This document shows positions 1 through 6,610 of a DNA stretch of 11,699 bases, one piece after another. Location of the stretch: the NCBI GenBank assembly GCA_003557485.1, contig PWOI01000171.1, forward strand, positions 1 through 11,699, read 5' to 3'. Both the position numbers and the translations under genes were made by a program. The notes under the pieces are model-generated. The model was not told the origin of the DNA, searched no databases, and saw only the letters and a program-made list of their open reading frames with translations. The stretch's first letter is position 1, and the number at the start of each line of letters is the position of its first letter. Origin of the DNA: Elusimicrobiota bacterium (GTDB taxonomy: Bacteria > CG03 > SLGR01 > PWQF01).

Positions 1-2988
1 AATGACACCGGAATTATTATAGGCCCCTACTCTGAAATAGTAGGTTGTATTCGGAACAAGATTAATTACATCCGTTGTTGTGGCCGTCAGGCCGGTATTA
101 AAATCGGCAAGAGTAGTTACAGCTTCTCCGAATGAAGCGTCGGTTGAGTATGAAAGACCATATATGGTCCCCTCGGGATTGTCTCCAGGATCCCAGATTA
201 AGGTTACAGAACTTATGTTTACCTCATCAAAACCCACGGATCCCGGTATATTGGCAAGGGTATATACCAGAGCCGGGTTTGAATTAGCCGCTCCTCCTGT
301 ATTGAAAACCTGGACATAGCGGTAATATGAAGTGTTCGGGCTCAATCCCGTCTCCTCCCATGACACGGTACCGGCGGCAAGGTCTCCGGAGGTACTTATC
401 CCGCCGGGAGTTGCGACCCTTACCCTGTACCCGTCTTCGCTGACAGAATTATCATCCCAGGTCCAGATTATGGAGTTTTCCGATAACGACTCACCGGAAA
501 AAGAAAGAGGCCATTGAGAGATAACGGGGGCAACAAGGTCATAGTCAATGTCGGTAAAATAATAGTTGTTAATGATATGATAAACACGGCCGGAACTTTT
601 ATCTGTATACATAATATGCGGATTCCCGTCAGGGTCTATTAATATTTTTGAAAAATGACCGACACTCCCGATACGCTGCGGCTCAATAATATCCCATTCC
701 TCATGAACGCCGTCCAACGGATAGTAGAGTGTAACAGCTAAATTGTCAGCCTCCTCAACTCTTGAAGATATATGAATATACCCGTCCCCATCCAGAACAA
801 TTGAAGGTTCGGCTACGTGACTTGTATACCCTGAGACTTCTACAATCCAATCCCCGGATTTGTTTGTAGCATACCCCTGGTCATAATTACCGTCTATATA
901 ATGGGTGAAGGCTATATGAGCACTGCCTTGACCGTCAACGGCAAGGGAAGTGTATTTTATAGGTACCTCTTCCTCGTAATAAACTTGAGTTTTTGTCCAG
1001 GAGCCGTCCTGGTTTTTTTGAGTATGCCAAAGCTGCGAATCGATCTCGTGTTCGTATGTATATGCTACCTGAGGCAACATATCCGGAGAAAGCTGGAGGC
1101 TTACCCAGCTTCCTGCCCTGTAACCGTCGGAATTCGAGTCAATTGTTTCATGGTTCCAGCTGCCGGGCGGGGTCCCGTAAGCATATCTAACCTGATAATC
1201 GTTACCTCCCTCGTGATATTGGTAGGCTATATGCACTACCCCAACTGGATCAATCTTAACCGAGCTGAAAAAGGCCTCCCCCGGCTTATCCACAAGCTGA
1301 TTGTTCCACCAGGAATCTCCGTCATAAAAGGAAAAAAACAGGTTCCCGTCTACCGTATTGTAGAAGGTTACAAAAGGATTCCTCTCATTATCCAGCGCAA
1401 TGCTCATCTGCTGGTGAACCGACCCGTCCCCGGCATTACCTATTATCACAGGGTCCGACCACTGGTTGGATTTATTAGAATAGTTCAGTGTGGAGTATAC
1501 AATATTATTGCCGGAAATGGCCGCGGCATGGATTACGCCTTTATTATCCATAACAAAATCCCCGTATCTGGTGCTTGTTTCTCCCGGGAAAACATCCCTT
1601 CTAAACCATATCTGGGCGCGGCCATTGGTCCGGTTGGATACCCCGGACCAGTTGCCTTCGGTATCATCCCTGGACCATATCCAGAAAAAATAATTCTTCC
1701 CGGGGTCAAGCCCACTTACTATATAGGTAACAGTTGTCCCGGGAGTAAGGCTGGAAGTTGAAATAGTTATCTGAGCGGCATCTTTTGAGGGGGATATGTT
1801 TCCATCCGTTGAATGCTGTATCTTAAACTCACCGGTAAGGTCTCCCCCGTAACCGTCTGCCGGGGAAGTCCAGTTAAGAAGAATTTCACCCTTGGTATTT
1901 CCGGCGGAAGCACTAAGGTTATTAATATCATCGGGGGGTAAAATCTGTTTTGCATAAACAATATCTCTTGAAGATGATCTAAAAACGATTCCGGGCAGAT
2001 GATAAGTAGGATCGTACCTCAAGTGATGGTGATACCTAGCAAAAATATTAGTTTCATAATCATATATTTTTGAAGCGTTCCACTCACTTCCATTATATTC
2101 GGCAAGCCATAATCCTGACCCTAAGGAATAAGATATTGCAGGGTTGTTATTATCAGGATTATAAGCCAGAGAACAGTAGTTCGCGACAGCTGCGGTTACT
2201 GCTGTTGATGTGGACCACTCTGTACCCGTCCACTTGGCATATTTAAGGTCATGTGGCCATTCATCTGATCTGTACGCTATGGCGGGATTACCGTCAGAAG
2301 GATCAAAAGCCACCGAAGCATAATTATGATTTTCATCGACATAGGTAGTGGTATAGTCACCGGAGTGTGAAAAAATTGAAAGTTCCAGCCCTCTTGCAGT
2401 TCCATGGGAAACCAAGCCATAGCTTCCGTCATAAAAACCCATAGAAAAGTTATTGTGATTCCAAACATCCAAAATGATATCGGACCAGCCGGAACCCGGC
2501 GTATATGTGGAAACATGAATCTCAATACTTGAGATGCTATAAGCAATTGCCGGAACATCAGAATCACTTATTGCCATAGCGCAAAGTTCATCAGTACCGG
2601 CAGTACCTACTGTTGAGGTTGACCATCCAACAGATTCCGTATAAGAGGCAAATATAACCTCATAAGTATCCGGTCTTACAAATGAAACATACGGTGCGGA
2701 GGAAACCGGGGCAAAATCAAGCCATACCTGGACATCATTTGTATTTGCAGACGGGAAAATTGTTTCCTCATCCCAGGAGTGCCCATCATATTTTGAATAT
2801 TTAAGATCCCCGCTCTCTTGGGCAAACCAAACTACGGCGGGAAGTCCATCGGATGGATCGTAGGCTAAACAGAAACCGTTTCCCGGTTCTGAACTGACTG
2901 TATCAATAATAAAAGTGGAAGCCCCTGCTACTGCGGGCAGCAGAAAAATTAAACTAAAAATCAGTAATAAGTAAAACTTCTTTTTTAT
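1..2988 (-). CDS. Secreted twin beta-propeller / fibronectin-III protein, partial (C-terminus off the window)
   Basis: One frame stays open for 996 codons from 2988 to base 1 with no stop. Residues 1-22 form a textbook Sec signal (KKK, then a run of Leu/Ile/Phe, then PAVAGA). Residues about 25-348 hold roughly seven blade-like units, the clearest with the pattern 'DPSDGxPAIAY...LKYAKW.G.EW'. Residues about 350-455 are a fibronectin-III domain. Residues about 458-815 hold seven further blades, each opening with 'hxhDxxGxxHIAY' (VMDNKGVIHAA, VKIDPVGVVHIAY, LIDPDGNPHIMY and others). Two more fibronectin-III domains follow at about 818-905 and 915-996. This architecture fits an exported surface or extracellular protein; substrate and activity are unknown, and I see no sialidase Asp-box series to support an enzymatic call. 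The start is odd: an in-frame TAG (2989-2991) directly precedes ATA (2986-2988), and the first in-frame ATG is more than 130 codons later, past the signal peptide. A missing C-terminal sorting domain may lie beyond base 1. Confidence 0.85.
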   Translation of the reverse strand, partial: MKKKFYLLLIFSLIFLLPAVAGASTFIIDTVSSEPGNGFCLAYDPSDGLPAVVWFAQESGDLKYSKYDGHSWDEETIFPSANTNDVQVWLDFAPVSSAPYVSFVRPDTYEVIFASYTESVGWSTSTVGTAGTDELCAMAISDSDVPAIAYSISSIEIHVSTYTPGSGWSDIILDVWNHNNFSMGFYDGSYGLVSHGTARGLELSIFSHSGDYTTTYVDENHNYASVAFDPSDGNPAIAYRSDEWPHDLKYAKWTGTEWSTSTAVTAAVANYCSLAYNPDNNNPAISYSLGSGLWLAEYNGSEWNASKIYDYETNIFARYHHHLRYDPTYHLPGIVFRSSSRDIVYAKQILPPDDINNLSASAGNTKGEILLNWTSPADGYGGDLTGEFKIQHSTDGNISPSKDAAQITISTSSLTPGTTVTYIVSGLDPGKNYFFWIWSRDDTEGNWSGVSNRTNGRAQIWFRRDVFPGETSTRYGDFVMDNKGVIHAAAISGNNIVYSTLNYSNKSNQWSDPVIIGNAGDGSVHQQMSIALDNERNPFVTFYNTVDGNLFFSFYDGDSWWNNQLVDKPGEAFFSSVKIDPVGVVHIAYQYHEGGNDYQVRYAYGTPPGSWNHETIDSNSDGYRAGSWVSLQLSPDMLPQVAYTYEHEIDSQLWHTQKNQDGSWTKTQVYYEEEVPIKYTSLAVDGQGSAHIAFTHYIDGNYDQGYATNKSGDWIVEVSGYTSHVAEPSIVLDGDGYIHISSRVEEADNLAVTLYYPLDGVHEEWDIIEPQRIGSVGHFSKILIDPDGNPHIMYTDKSSGRVYHIINNYYFTDIDYDLVAPVISQWPLSFSGESLSENSIIWTWDDNSVSEDGYRVRVATPGGISTSGDLAAGTVSWEETGLSPNTSYYRYVQVFNTGGAANSNPALVYTLANIPGSVGFDEVNISSVTLIWDPGDNPEGTIYGLSYSTDASFGEAVTTLADFNTGLTATTTDVINLVPNTTYYFRVGAYNNSGVI

Positions 2989-2996
2989 CTACTTTT

Positions 2997-3040
2997 CAAT
3001 TTCGCTTTCCCCCAGAAACTTTTTCAGTTAATCGAAATTG
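2997..3040 (-). promoter_or_regulatory. Leader hairpin next to the ATA start of the propeller gene
   Basis: The mRNA contains a perfect 8-bp inverted repeat, CAATTTCG (3040-3033) and CGAAATTG (3004-2997), with a 28-nt loop that itself can form a small AACT/AGTT hairpin. AGGAGA, the best Shine-Dalgarno-like sequence, sits immediately 5' of the stem (3046-3041), and 8 nt separate the stem from ATA. Folding the stem would bring AGGAG to a normal distance from the start. The pairing is seen; the function is inferred. Confidence 0.4.
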
Positions 3041-3076
3041 TCTCCTCATTTAAATAAAACGGCATCGGCTTTCTTC

Positions 3077-3082
3077 ATTATA
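3077..3082 (-). promoter_or_regulatory. Perfect -10 box (TATAAT) without a recognisable -35
   Basis: TATAAT on the minus strand, about 90 bp before the ATA start of the propeller gene. The position 16-18 bp upstream is a T-run with no TTGACA resemblance and there is no TGn extension. If used, it would be expected to need an activator. A start near 3070 would give a leader of about 80 nt containing the AGGAGA and the hairpin. Confidence 0.35.
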
Positions 3083-3116
3083 CGTAACAATAGTAACCAA
3101 AAAAAATAACTTTGTC

Positions 3117-3132
3117 TGTAACCTGGGTCACA
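3117..3132 (-). promoter_or_regulatory. CRP/FNR-family-like operator upstream of the propeller gene
   Basis: The minus strand reads TGTGACCCAGGTTACA, which is TGTGA-N6-TTACA and matches nine of ten core bases of the known cAMP-CRP site TGTGA-N6-TCACA. Its centre (3124.5) is about 54 bp upstream of the start predicted from the TATAAT at 3077-3082, and about 18 bp downstream of the start predicted from the TTGACA promoter at 3150-3177. Neither is the classic -41.5 or -61.5 position, so activation or repression cannot be told. A class III cyclase gene lies 2.5 kb upstream on the same strand. Confidence 0.45.
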
Positions 3133-3149
3133 TAAAAAATAATTTTAAC

Positions 3150-3177
3150 CATATAAAAAAAACCATACTATTGTCAA
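3150..3177 (-). promoter_or_regulatory. Sigma-70-like promoter for the propeller gene
   Basis: A perfect -35 TTGACA (3177-3172), a 16-bp spacer rich in T, and TATATG (3155-3150; four of six matches to TATAAT). It points toward the propeller gene from a gap after the preceding operon. The predicted start is near 3143, giving a leader of about 155 nt. The perfect -35 is the main support; the -10 is mediocre. Confidence 0.45.
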
Positions 3178-3178
3178 C

Positions 3179-3241
3179 TTTTTTGCGTTTCAAAAAGAAT
3201 TTTATTCTCTTTTTACTTCAATAAGGTTTAAACGCAAAAAA
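3179..3241. repeat. 12-bp perfect inverted repeat with 39-bp spacer
   Basis: Left arm TTTTTTGCGTTT (3179-3190) and right arm AAACGCAAAAAA (3230-3241) are exact reverse complements. The spacer contains a second hairpin (AGAAT-TTT-ATTCT, extendable by A/T pairs past one bulged C). The left arm ends 1 bp before the -35 box at 3177. It could be a paired operator or part of a weak bidirectional terminator; the arms are A/T-dominated with a single GCG core. Confidence 0.45.
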
Positions 3242-3260
3242 TTTTTAAAGAGTTTAAATT
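3236..3260 (-). terminator. Possible weak terminator after the response regulator gene
   Basis: The minus-strand transcript would form TTTAAA-CTC-TTTAAA followed by AA and six T residues, starting 17 nt past the stop codon of the response regulator gene. The stem is entirely A/T, so it would be a poor intrinsic terminator; it shares its T-run with the inverted repeat at 3179-3241. Confidence 0.2.
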
Positions 3261-3276
3261 ACCACTTCCTTAAGAA

Positions 3277-4071
3277 CTAAGCTATATCGGAGGCCTTATC
3301 CTCCTTAAGTTTGCGGATATGATTTTCAAGTTCTCTGGATTCTATTGGTTTTATTATAAAATATCTTTTGTTGCTTTTTTTAAGGGTATCACTCAACTCG
3401 CCTGCTTCTACATCTGCAACATCTATTACTATGGGGATATCCTTTAATAAAGAATTATGCAGTAGCTTTACCCCCATATAACCGCTCCATCCTGCATTTG
3501 ATGCACCGGTTAATATAACATCAGGTCTATTCTTTGTAGCCTTTTCCAGAAGCTCGGCGCTGTTATTTGCCTGGTCTATATTGTAATTCTGCTTACTTTG
3601 AATTTTACTGTAGGCAAAATCACTATTCTCTTTATTTTCAAAGCAGGAGAGAATTTTTATCTTTTCAGAAGTTACAGCTTCAACCTGTGCTGTATGGGTA
3701 ACCGGACCGGTTATTTTTTCTATCTTTTCAATAAAATCCTTCACATCAAAAGGTTTTTTAATAAAATCGTGGACATCCAGTTTGATATATTCAACCATAC
3801 TGTCGGTAAAATCCATAGCTGTAGCCATTATTATTGGAATACTCTTTGTCAGGGATGTGCTGCGCAACACCTTTACAGCCTCAAGCCCTGTCATATTGGG
3901 CATCTTGTTGTCAAGTATTATTATATCCGGCTGTATCTCCTTAGCCTTACCGATCCCCGACTGTCCGTCAAAGGCTTCAAATATTTCAAAGTTGTAATCC
4001 TTCAGAAAAGACCTGAACAAATTTCTCCAGTGTTTCTCATCATCAACTACAAGAATTTTTTTCTTATCCAT
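3277..4071 (-). CDS. Response regulator: receiver domain plus degenerate second receiver
   Basis: This 264-residue cytoplasmic protein has no DNA-binding or enzymatic domain. The N-terminal receiver (residues 4-121) keeps every phosphorylation residue: D10 and D11, phospho-acceptor D54 in IIILDNKMP, T84, and K106 before P107. The second domain (about 137-256) follows the same fold pattern (RPDVILTG, then DIPIVIDV, then FIIKPIE), but the acceptor position is G189, the acidic pair is replaced by S142/C143, and only K241-P242 survives. It therefore looks like a receiver followed by a pseudo-receiver. The start is well placed, with AAAAGGAG about 11 nt upstream. It lies 18 nt after the kinase gene, so it is probably a phosphorylation target of that kinase. 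It may act by protein contact or as a phosphate sink; the output is unknown. Confidence 0.88.
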   Translation of the reverse strand: MDKKKILVVDDEKHWRNLFRSFLKDYNFEIFEAFDGQSGIGKAKEIQPDIIILDNKMPNMTGLEAVKVLRSTSLTKSIPIIMATAMDFTDSMVEYIKLDVHDFIKKPFDVKDFIEKIEKITGPVTHTAQVEAVTSEKIKILSCFENKENSDFAYSKIQSKQNYNIDQANNSAELLEKATKNRPDVILTGASNAGWSGYMGVKLLHNSLLKDIPIVIDVADVEAGELSDTLKKSNKRYFIIKPIESRELENHIRKLKEDKASDIA

Positions 4072-4089
4072 TGTTAAAATATCTCCTTT

Positions 4090-5562
4090 TTACAGATACT
4101 CCTCTTCTCTTCCCGTATCATTAGCCTTTTCTTTTTTAACAGGGTCCGGATTTTTAAGCGGTATTGTGTAATAAAAAACAGTACCCTCGTTCTCTTTACT
4201 CTCAACCCATATTTTACCCCCGTGGGCTTCAACTATAGCCTTTGCGATTGAAAGACCGATTCCAGTACCCTTTATCCGAGAGTGTTTCTGGTGCTCCTTG
4301 AGCTGGGAGAACTTTCCGAATATTGTTTCTATCTGGTCAGGAGGTATACCTATCCCGGTATCGGCAACTGCCACGGTAAAATCTTTTTCTGATTTTTCCA
4401 GAGAAACCTTAACTCTCCCGTTTTCAGGAGTGAACTTAAGGGCGTTTGAGATAAGGTTTACGGTCAACCGCTCAACTTTATCTGCATCTATAACCGCCTC
4501 AACGGAATCTTCGGGCAGATCGCAGGAAAGTTCCACGTTCTTTTCCGACCCCAGCGGCTTAAGGGTCTGAATAATCTTTTCAACCAGTTGCCGCATATCC
4601 GCGGGAGCGGGGTCTATCTCCATTTTACCCGACTTAATTTTAGCATAATCCAGTATATCGTTTATAAGTGAGAGCAGTCTATCGCATATTGATTTAACAT
4701 CCGTGAGGGTTTCAAACTGTTTTGAAGAAAGAGGATCAAATGCTCCGCTTAAAAGAAGCGATATATAACCCATTGCCGCACTCAGGGGAGACCTTAAATC
4801 GTGAGTGAGGCTGTAAACAAAGTTCTCCTTCATTTCATCCAGTTCTTTAAGACGAAGGGCCATTGTATTAAACTCTTTTGCCAGATCTCCCAGCTCATCC
4901 CGCGTTTTTACGTCAATAGTGTACCCCAGCTCCCCGTTTCCTATCTTCCGGGCTCCCCCGGCAAGCTGGTCTATCGGTTTTATCATAGTGTAAGCCATTA
5001 TAAAAGAGCCTATGATCCCGGCAAAAAGTATAATCGCGGTAACAATAACTATACGCCGGGTAGTGGCAGCCATACTTTCCCTTATGGAATCCCGCAGTAT
5101 CCCTTCGGAAAACCCTACAAGAGCCGTACCCAGCCGGGTATCACCAACCATAACGGGCGTTGAGGCAACCGAAACAATCTCCCCGGCCTCGTTTTCATAT
5201 GACTGGAGTATGGCATCACCGGACTGCATTGCCTCAACATAATACTCCTTATCCTTTACGGTTTCTATAAAAGATGAGTCCGAATGCATCTGCACGGTCC
5301 CGGTATTATCAATAAAACTTAGATATAGGACTCCCGTAGCCTGAACTGCCGAGTTAAAATAATTAAGAGCAAAAAGTTCATCATCCATTATGATGGATTC
5401 CCGGCAAATCTCGGCCGAATCCCTGGCCAGCGAAATCTGGCCTTCCCGGCCCCGTCGGGCCAGGTGCCTTGCCTCAAATATTAAAAACAGGATACTAAGT
5501 CCCACTGCAACCGCTACGACAAAGAAAGCGGCAAACAGGCTGAACTTGGCTTTAAGTCTCAA
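4090..5562 (-). CDS. Membrane sensor histidine kinase (HAMP-HisKA-HATPase)
   Basis: The protein passes the membrane twice and autophosphorylates in the cytoplasm. Numbering from the upstream in-frame ATG at 5598 (502 aa): TM1 about 18-41; an extracytoplasmic sensor about 42-182, perhaps Cache-like; TM2 about 183-205; HAMP about 206-258; HisKA with H266 in SLTHDLRSPLSA; N-box with N385 in NLISNALKFTP; G1 DTGIGIP (413-419); F-box FGKFSQ; G2 GTGIGLS (444-450). All catalytic boxes are intact. I prefer TTG at 5562, giving MRLKAKFSLFAAFF and 490 residues, because GAGGTG lies 4 nt upstream. From the ATG, the extra 12 residues only re-read the conserved end of the cyclase gene in another frame and have no good Shine-Dalgarno. 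It overlaps the receiver-cyclase gene and precedes the second regulator gene, so both receivers are likely partners. Confidence 0.92.
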   Translation of the reverse strand: MRLKAKFSLFAAFFVVAVAVGLSILFLIFEARHLARRGREGQISLARDSAEICRESIIMDDELFALNYFNSAVQATGVLYLSFIDNTGTVQMHSDSSFIETVKDKEYYVEAMQSGDAILQSYENEAGEIVSVASTPVMVGDTRLGTALVGFSEGILRDSIRESMAATTRRIVIVTAIILFAGIIGSFIMAYTMIKPIDQLAGGARKIGNGELGYTIDVKTRDELGDLAKEFNTMALRLKELDEMKENFVYSLTHDLRSPLSAAMGYISLLLSGAFDPLSSKQFETLTDVKSICDRLLSLINDILDYAKIKSGKMEIDPAPADMRQLVEKIIQTLKPLGSEKNVELSCDLPEDSVEAVIDADKVERLTVNLISNALKFTPENGRVKVSLEKSEKDFTVAVADTGIGIPPDQIETIFGKFSQLKEHQKHSRIKGTGIGLSIAKAIVEAHGGKIWVESKENEGTVFYYTIPLKNPDPVKKEKANDTGREEEYL

Positions 5563-6574
5563 ACTGCACCTCGTAAGGAACCAGGCCGTATTTCTCATTA
5601 AGATCCCGGCAATCTATTTTTTTAAAATTATAAACTCCCTTGAGCGCTTCCGCGGCCTCTCTGCTAACGAGAATCTGACCGGGCAAGGCGGTCTGCTGAA
5701 GTTTTGCGGCAAAATTAACAGCGCTTCCTATAACCGTAAAATCGGAGCGCTTCTCCGTACCCACAGAACCTATTATGACTTGACCGGTATGAATACCGGT
5801 TCTCACCTTTAAAGGAATACCGCCGGGCCCTTTAAGCCGGCTGATGCTGCGGTGTATCTCAATTGCGGATTCCACTGCCTTCTCTTCTGTTAACCCCTCA
5901 TTCTCCCGCCGGGAACGAAAGAGAGCCATCACGGCATCTCCTATAAACTTATCTATTACCCCCTCCTTTTTCTGTATGGATTCAGATATAAGAGAAAAAT
6001 ATTTATTTAATATAACTTTTATCTTTTCCGGCTCCAGTTTCCTTGTCAAGACCGTAAACCCGCAAAGATCACAGAAAAGTATGGATACAGTCTCTTCATA
6101 TTGACCTTCTCCGGGGGTTCCCCGGAGCTTTCCGGAGAGTTCTTTAGATATATATTTCTCTATACTTTTTATATTCTCTTCTATCTCCTCTTTTCCGCTC
6201 TTAAAACGTCTGAAGGCGGCATTTATCCTGGCTGCCAGTTCCTTTTCGTCAAAAGGTTTTGTTATGTAATCATCAGCACCGGCATCCAGTCCGGTAACCT
6301 TGCTTTTGGTTGCAGTCATAGAGGTAAGCATTAAAACGGGTATATTTTTTGTCTCTTTTGTTTCTTTAAGTATCCGGCAAGCTTCAACCCCATCCATATC
6401 GGGGAGGTTCCAGTCAAGAAGGATTATATCCGGAGACTTTTCCCTGGCTGACTTAATTCCGCTTCCGGCATCAAAATTTTTTAATACCTGGTACTTACTT
6501 GAATTTAGGGTTTTTTTAATAATATCGGCATATACAGGCTCATCATCCACAACCAGTACTTTTATTTTATCCAT
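5552..6574 (-). CDS. Response regulator with class III adenylate cyclase output (REC-CHD)
   Basis: It is predicted to make cAMP from ATP under control of phosphorylation. The receiver domain (residues 4-121) has D10/D11, acceptor D54 in IILLDWNLP, T84 and K106. A helical linker (about 122-158) leads to the class III cyclase homology domain (about 160-335). Metal-binding aspartates are D169 in FCDLCGFT and D213 in IGDAVMA. The ATP-selecting pair appears to be K209 (DKFIGD) and D278 (SDFTVIG), which argues against a guanylate cyclase. The transition-state motif N-x3-R reads N287-F-A-A-K291, so arginine is replaced by lysine; this could lower activity. The protein is 340 residues, normal for REC-cyclase fusions, and cytoplasmic. 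GGAAGAT lies upstream of the ATG. The following gene is a histidine kinase that overlaps it, the likely phosphate donor. A CRP-like site lies further down the locus. Confidence 0.92.
   Translation of the reverse strand: MDKIKVLVVDDEPVYADIIKKTLNSSKYQVLKNFDAGSGIKSAREKSPDIILLDWNLPDMDGVEACRILKETKETKNIPVLMLTSMTATKSKVTGLDAGADDYITKPFDEKELAARINAAFRRFKSGKEEIEENIKSIEKYISKELSGKLRGTPGEGQYEETVSILFCDLCGFTVLTRKLEPEKIKVILNKYFSLISESIQKKEGVIDKFIGDAVMALFRSRRENEGLTEEKAVESAIEIHRSISRLKGPGGIPLKVRTGIHTGQVIIGSVGTEKRSDFTVIGSAVNFAAKLQQTALPGQILVSREAAEALKGVYNFKKIDCRDLNEKYGLVPYEVQFET
5567..5572 (-). promoter_or_regulatory. Ribosome binding site deciding the kinase start (TTG 5562)
   Basis: GAGGTG is a six-base match to the Shine-Dalgarno complement and sits 4 nt before TTG at 5562-5560, inside the last codons of the cyclase gene (stop 5554-5552). 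This favours a coupled TTG start over the ATG at 5598. Confidence 0.5.
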
Positions 6575-6610
6575 TTATCTTATCTTCCGACAGCAGACTG
6601 AGTACAAAAA

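Noticed and set aside
901-1761. 286-codon open frame on the plus strand
   Set aside because: It lies fully antisense to the second beta-propeller. The minus strand shows regular blade motifs, while this translation has no recognisable domain.
1-2988. Sialidase call for the propeller protein
   Set aside because: Blade motifs lack the S-x-D-x-G-x-x-W Asp-boxes and no catalytic Arg triad or Tyr/Glu pair could be assigned by eye.
2996-3049. 17-codon leader ORF (ATG 3049, stop TGA 2998-2996) before the propeller gene
   Set aside because: No Shine-Dalgarno upstream of its ATG, which overlaps the AGGAG itself; it cannot fuse to the main frame because of the TAG at 2991-2989. Not supported as a gene, though termination-reinitiation is not excluded.
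3598-4077. 159-codon plus-strand open frame
   Set aside because: Antisense of the first receiver and linker of the response regulator, whose catalytic residues are all in the minus frame.
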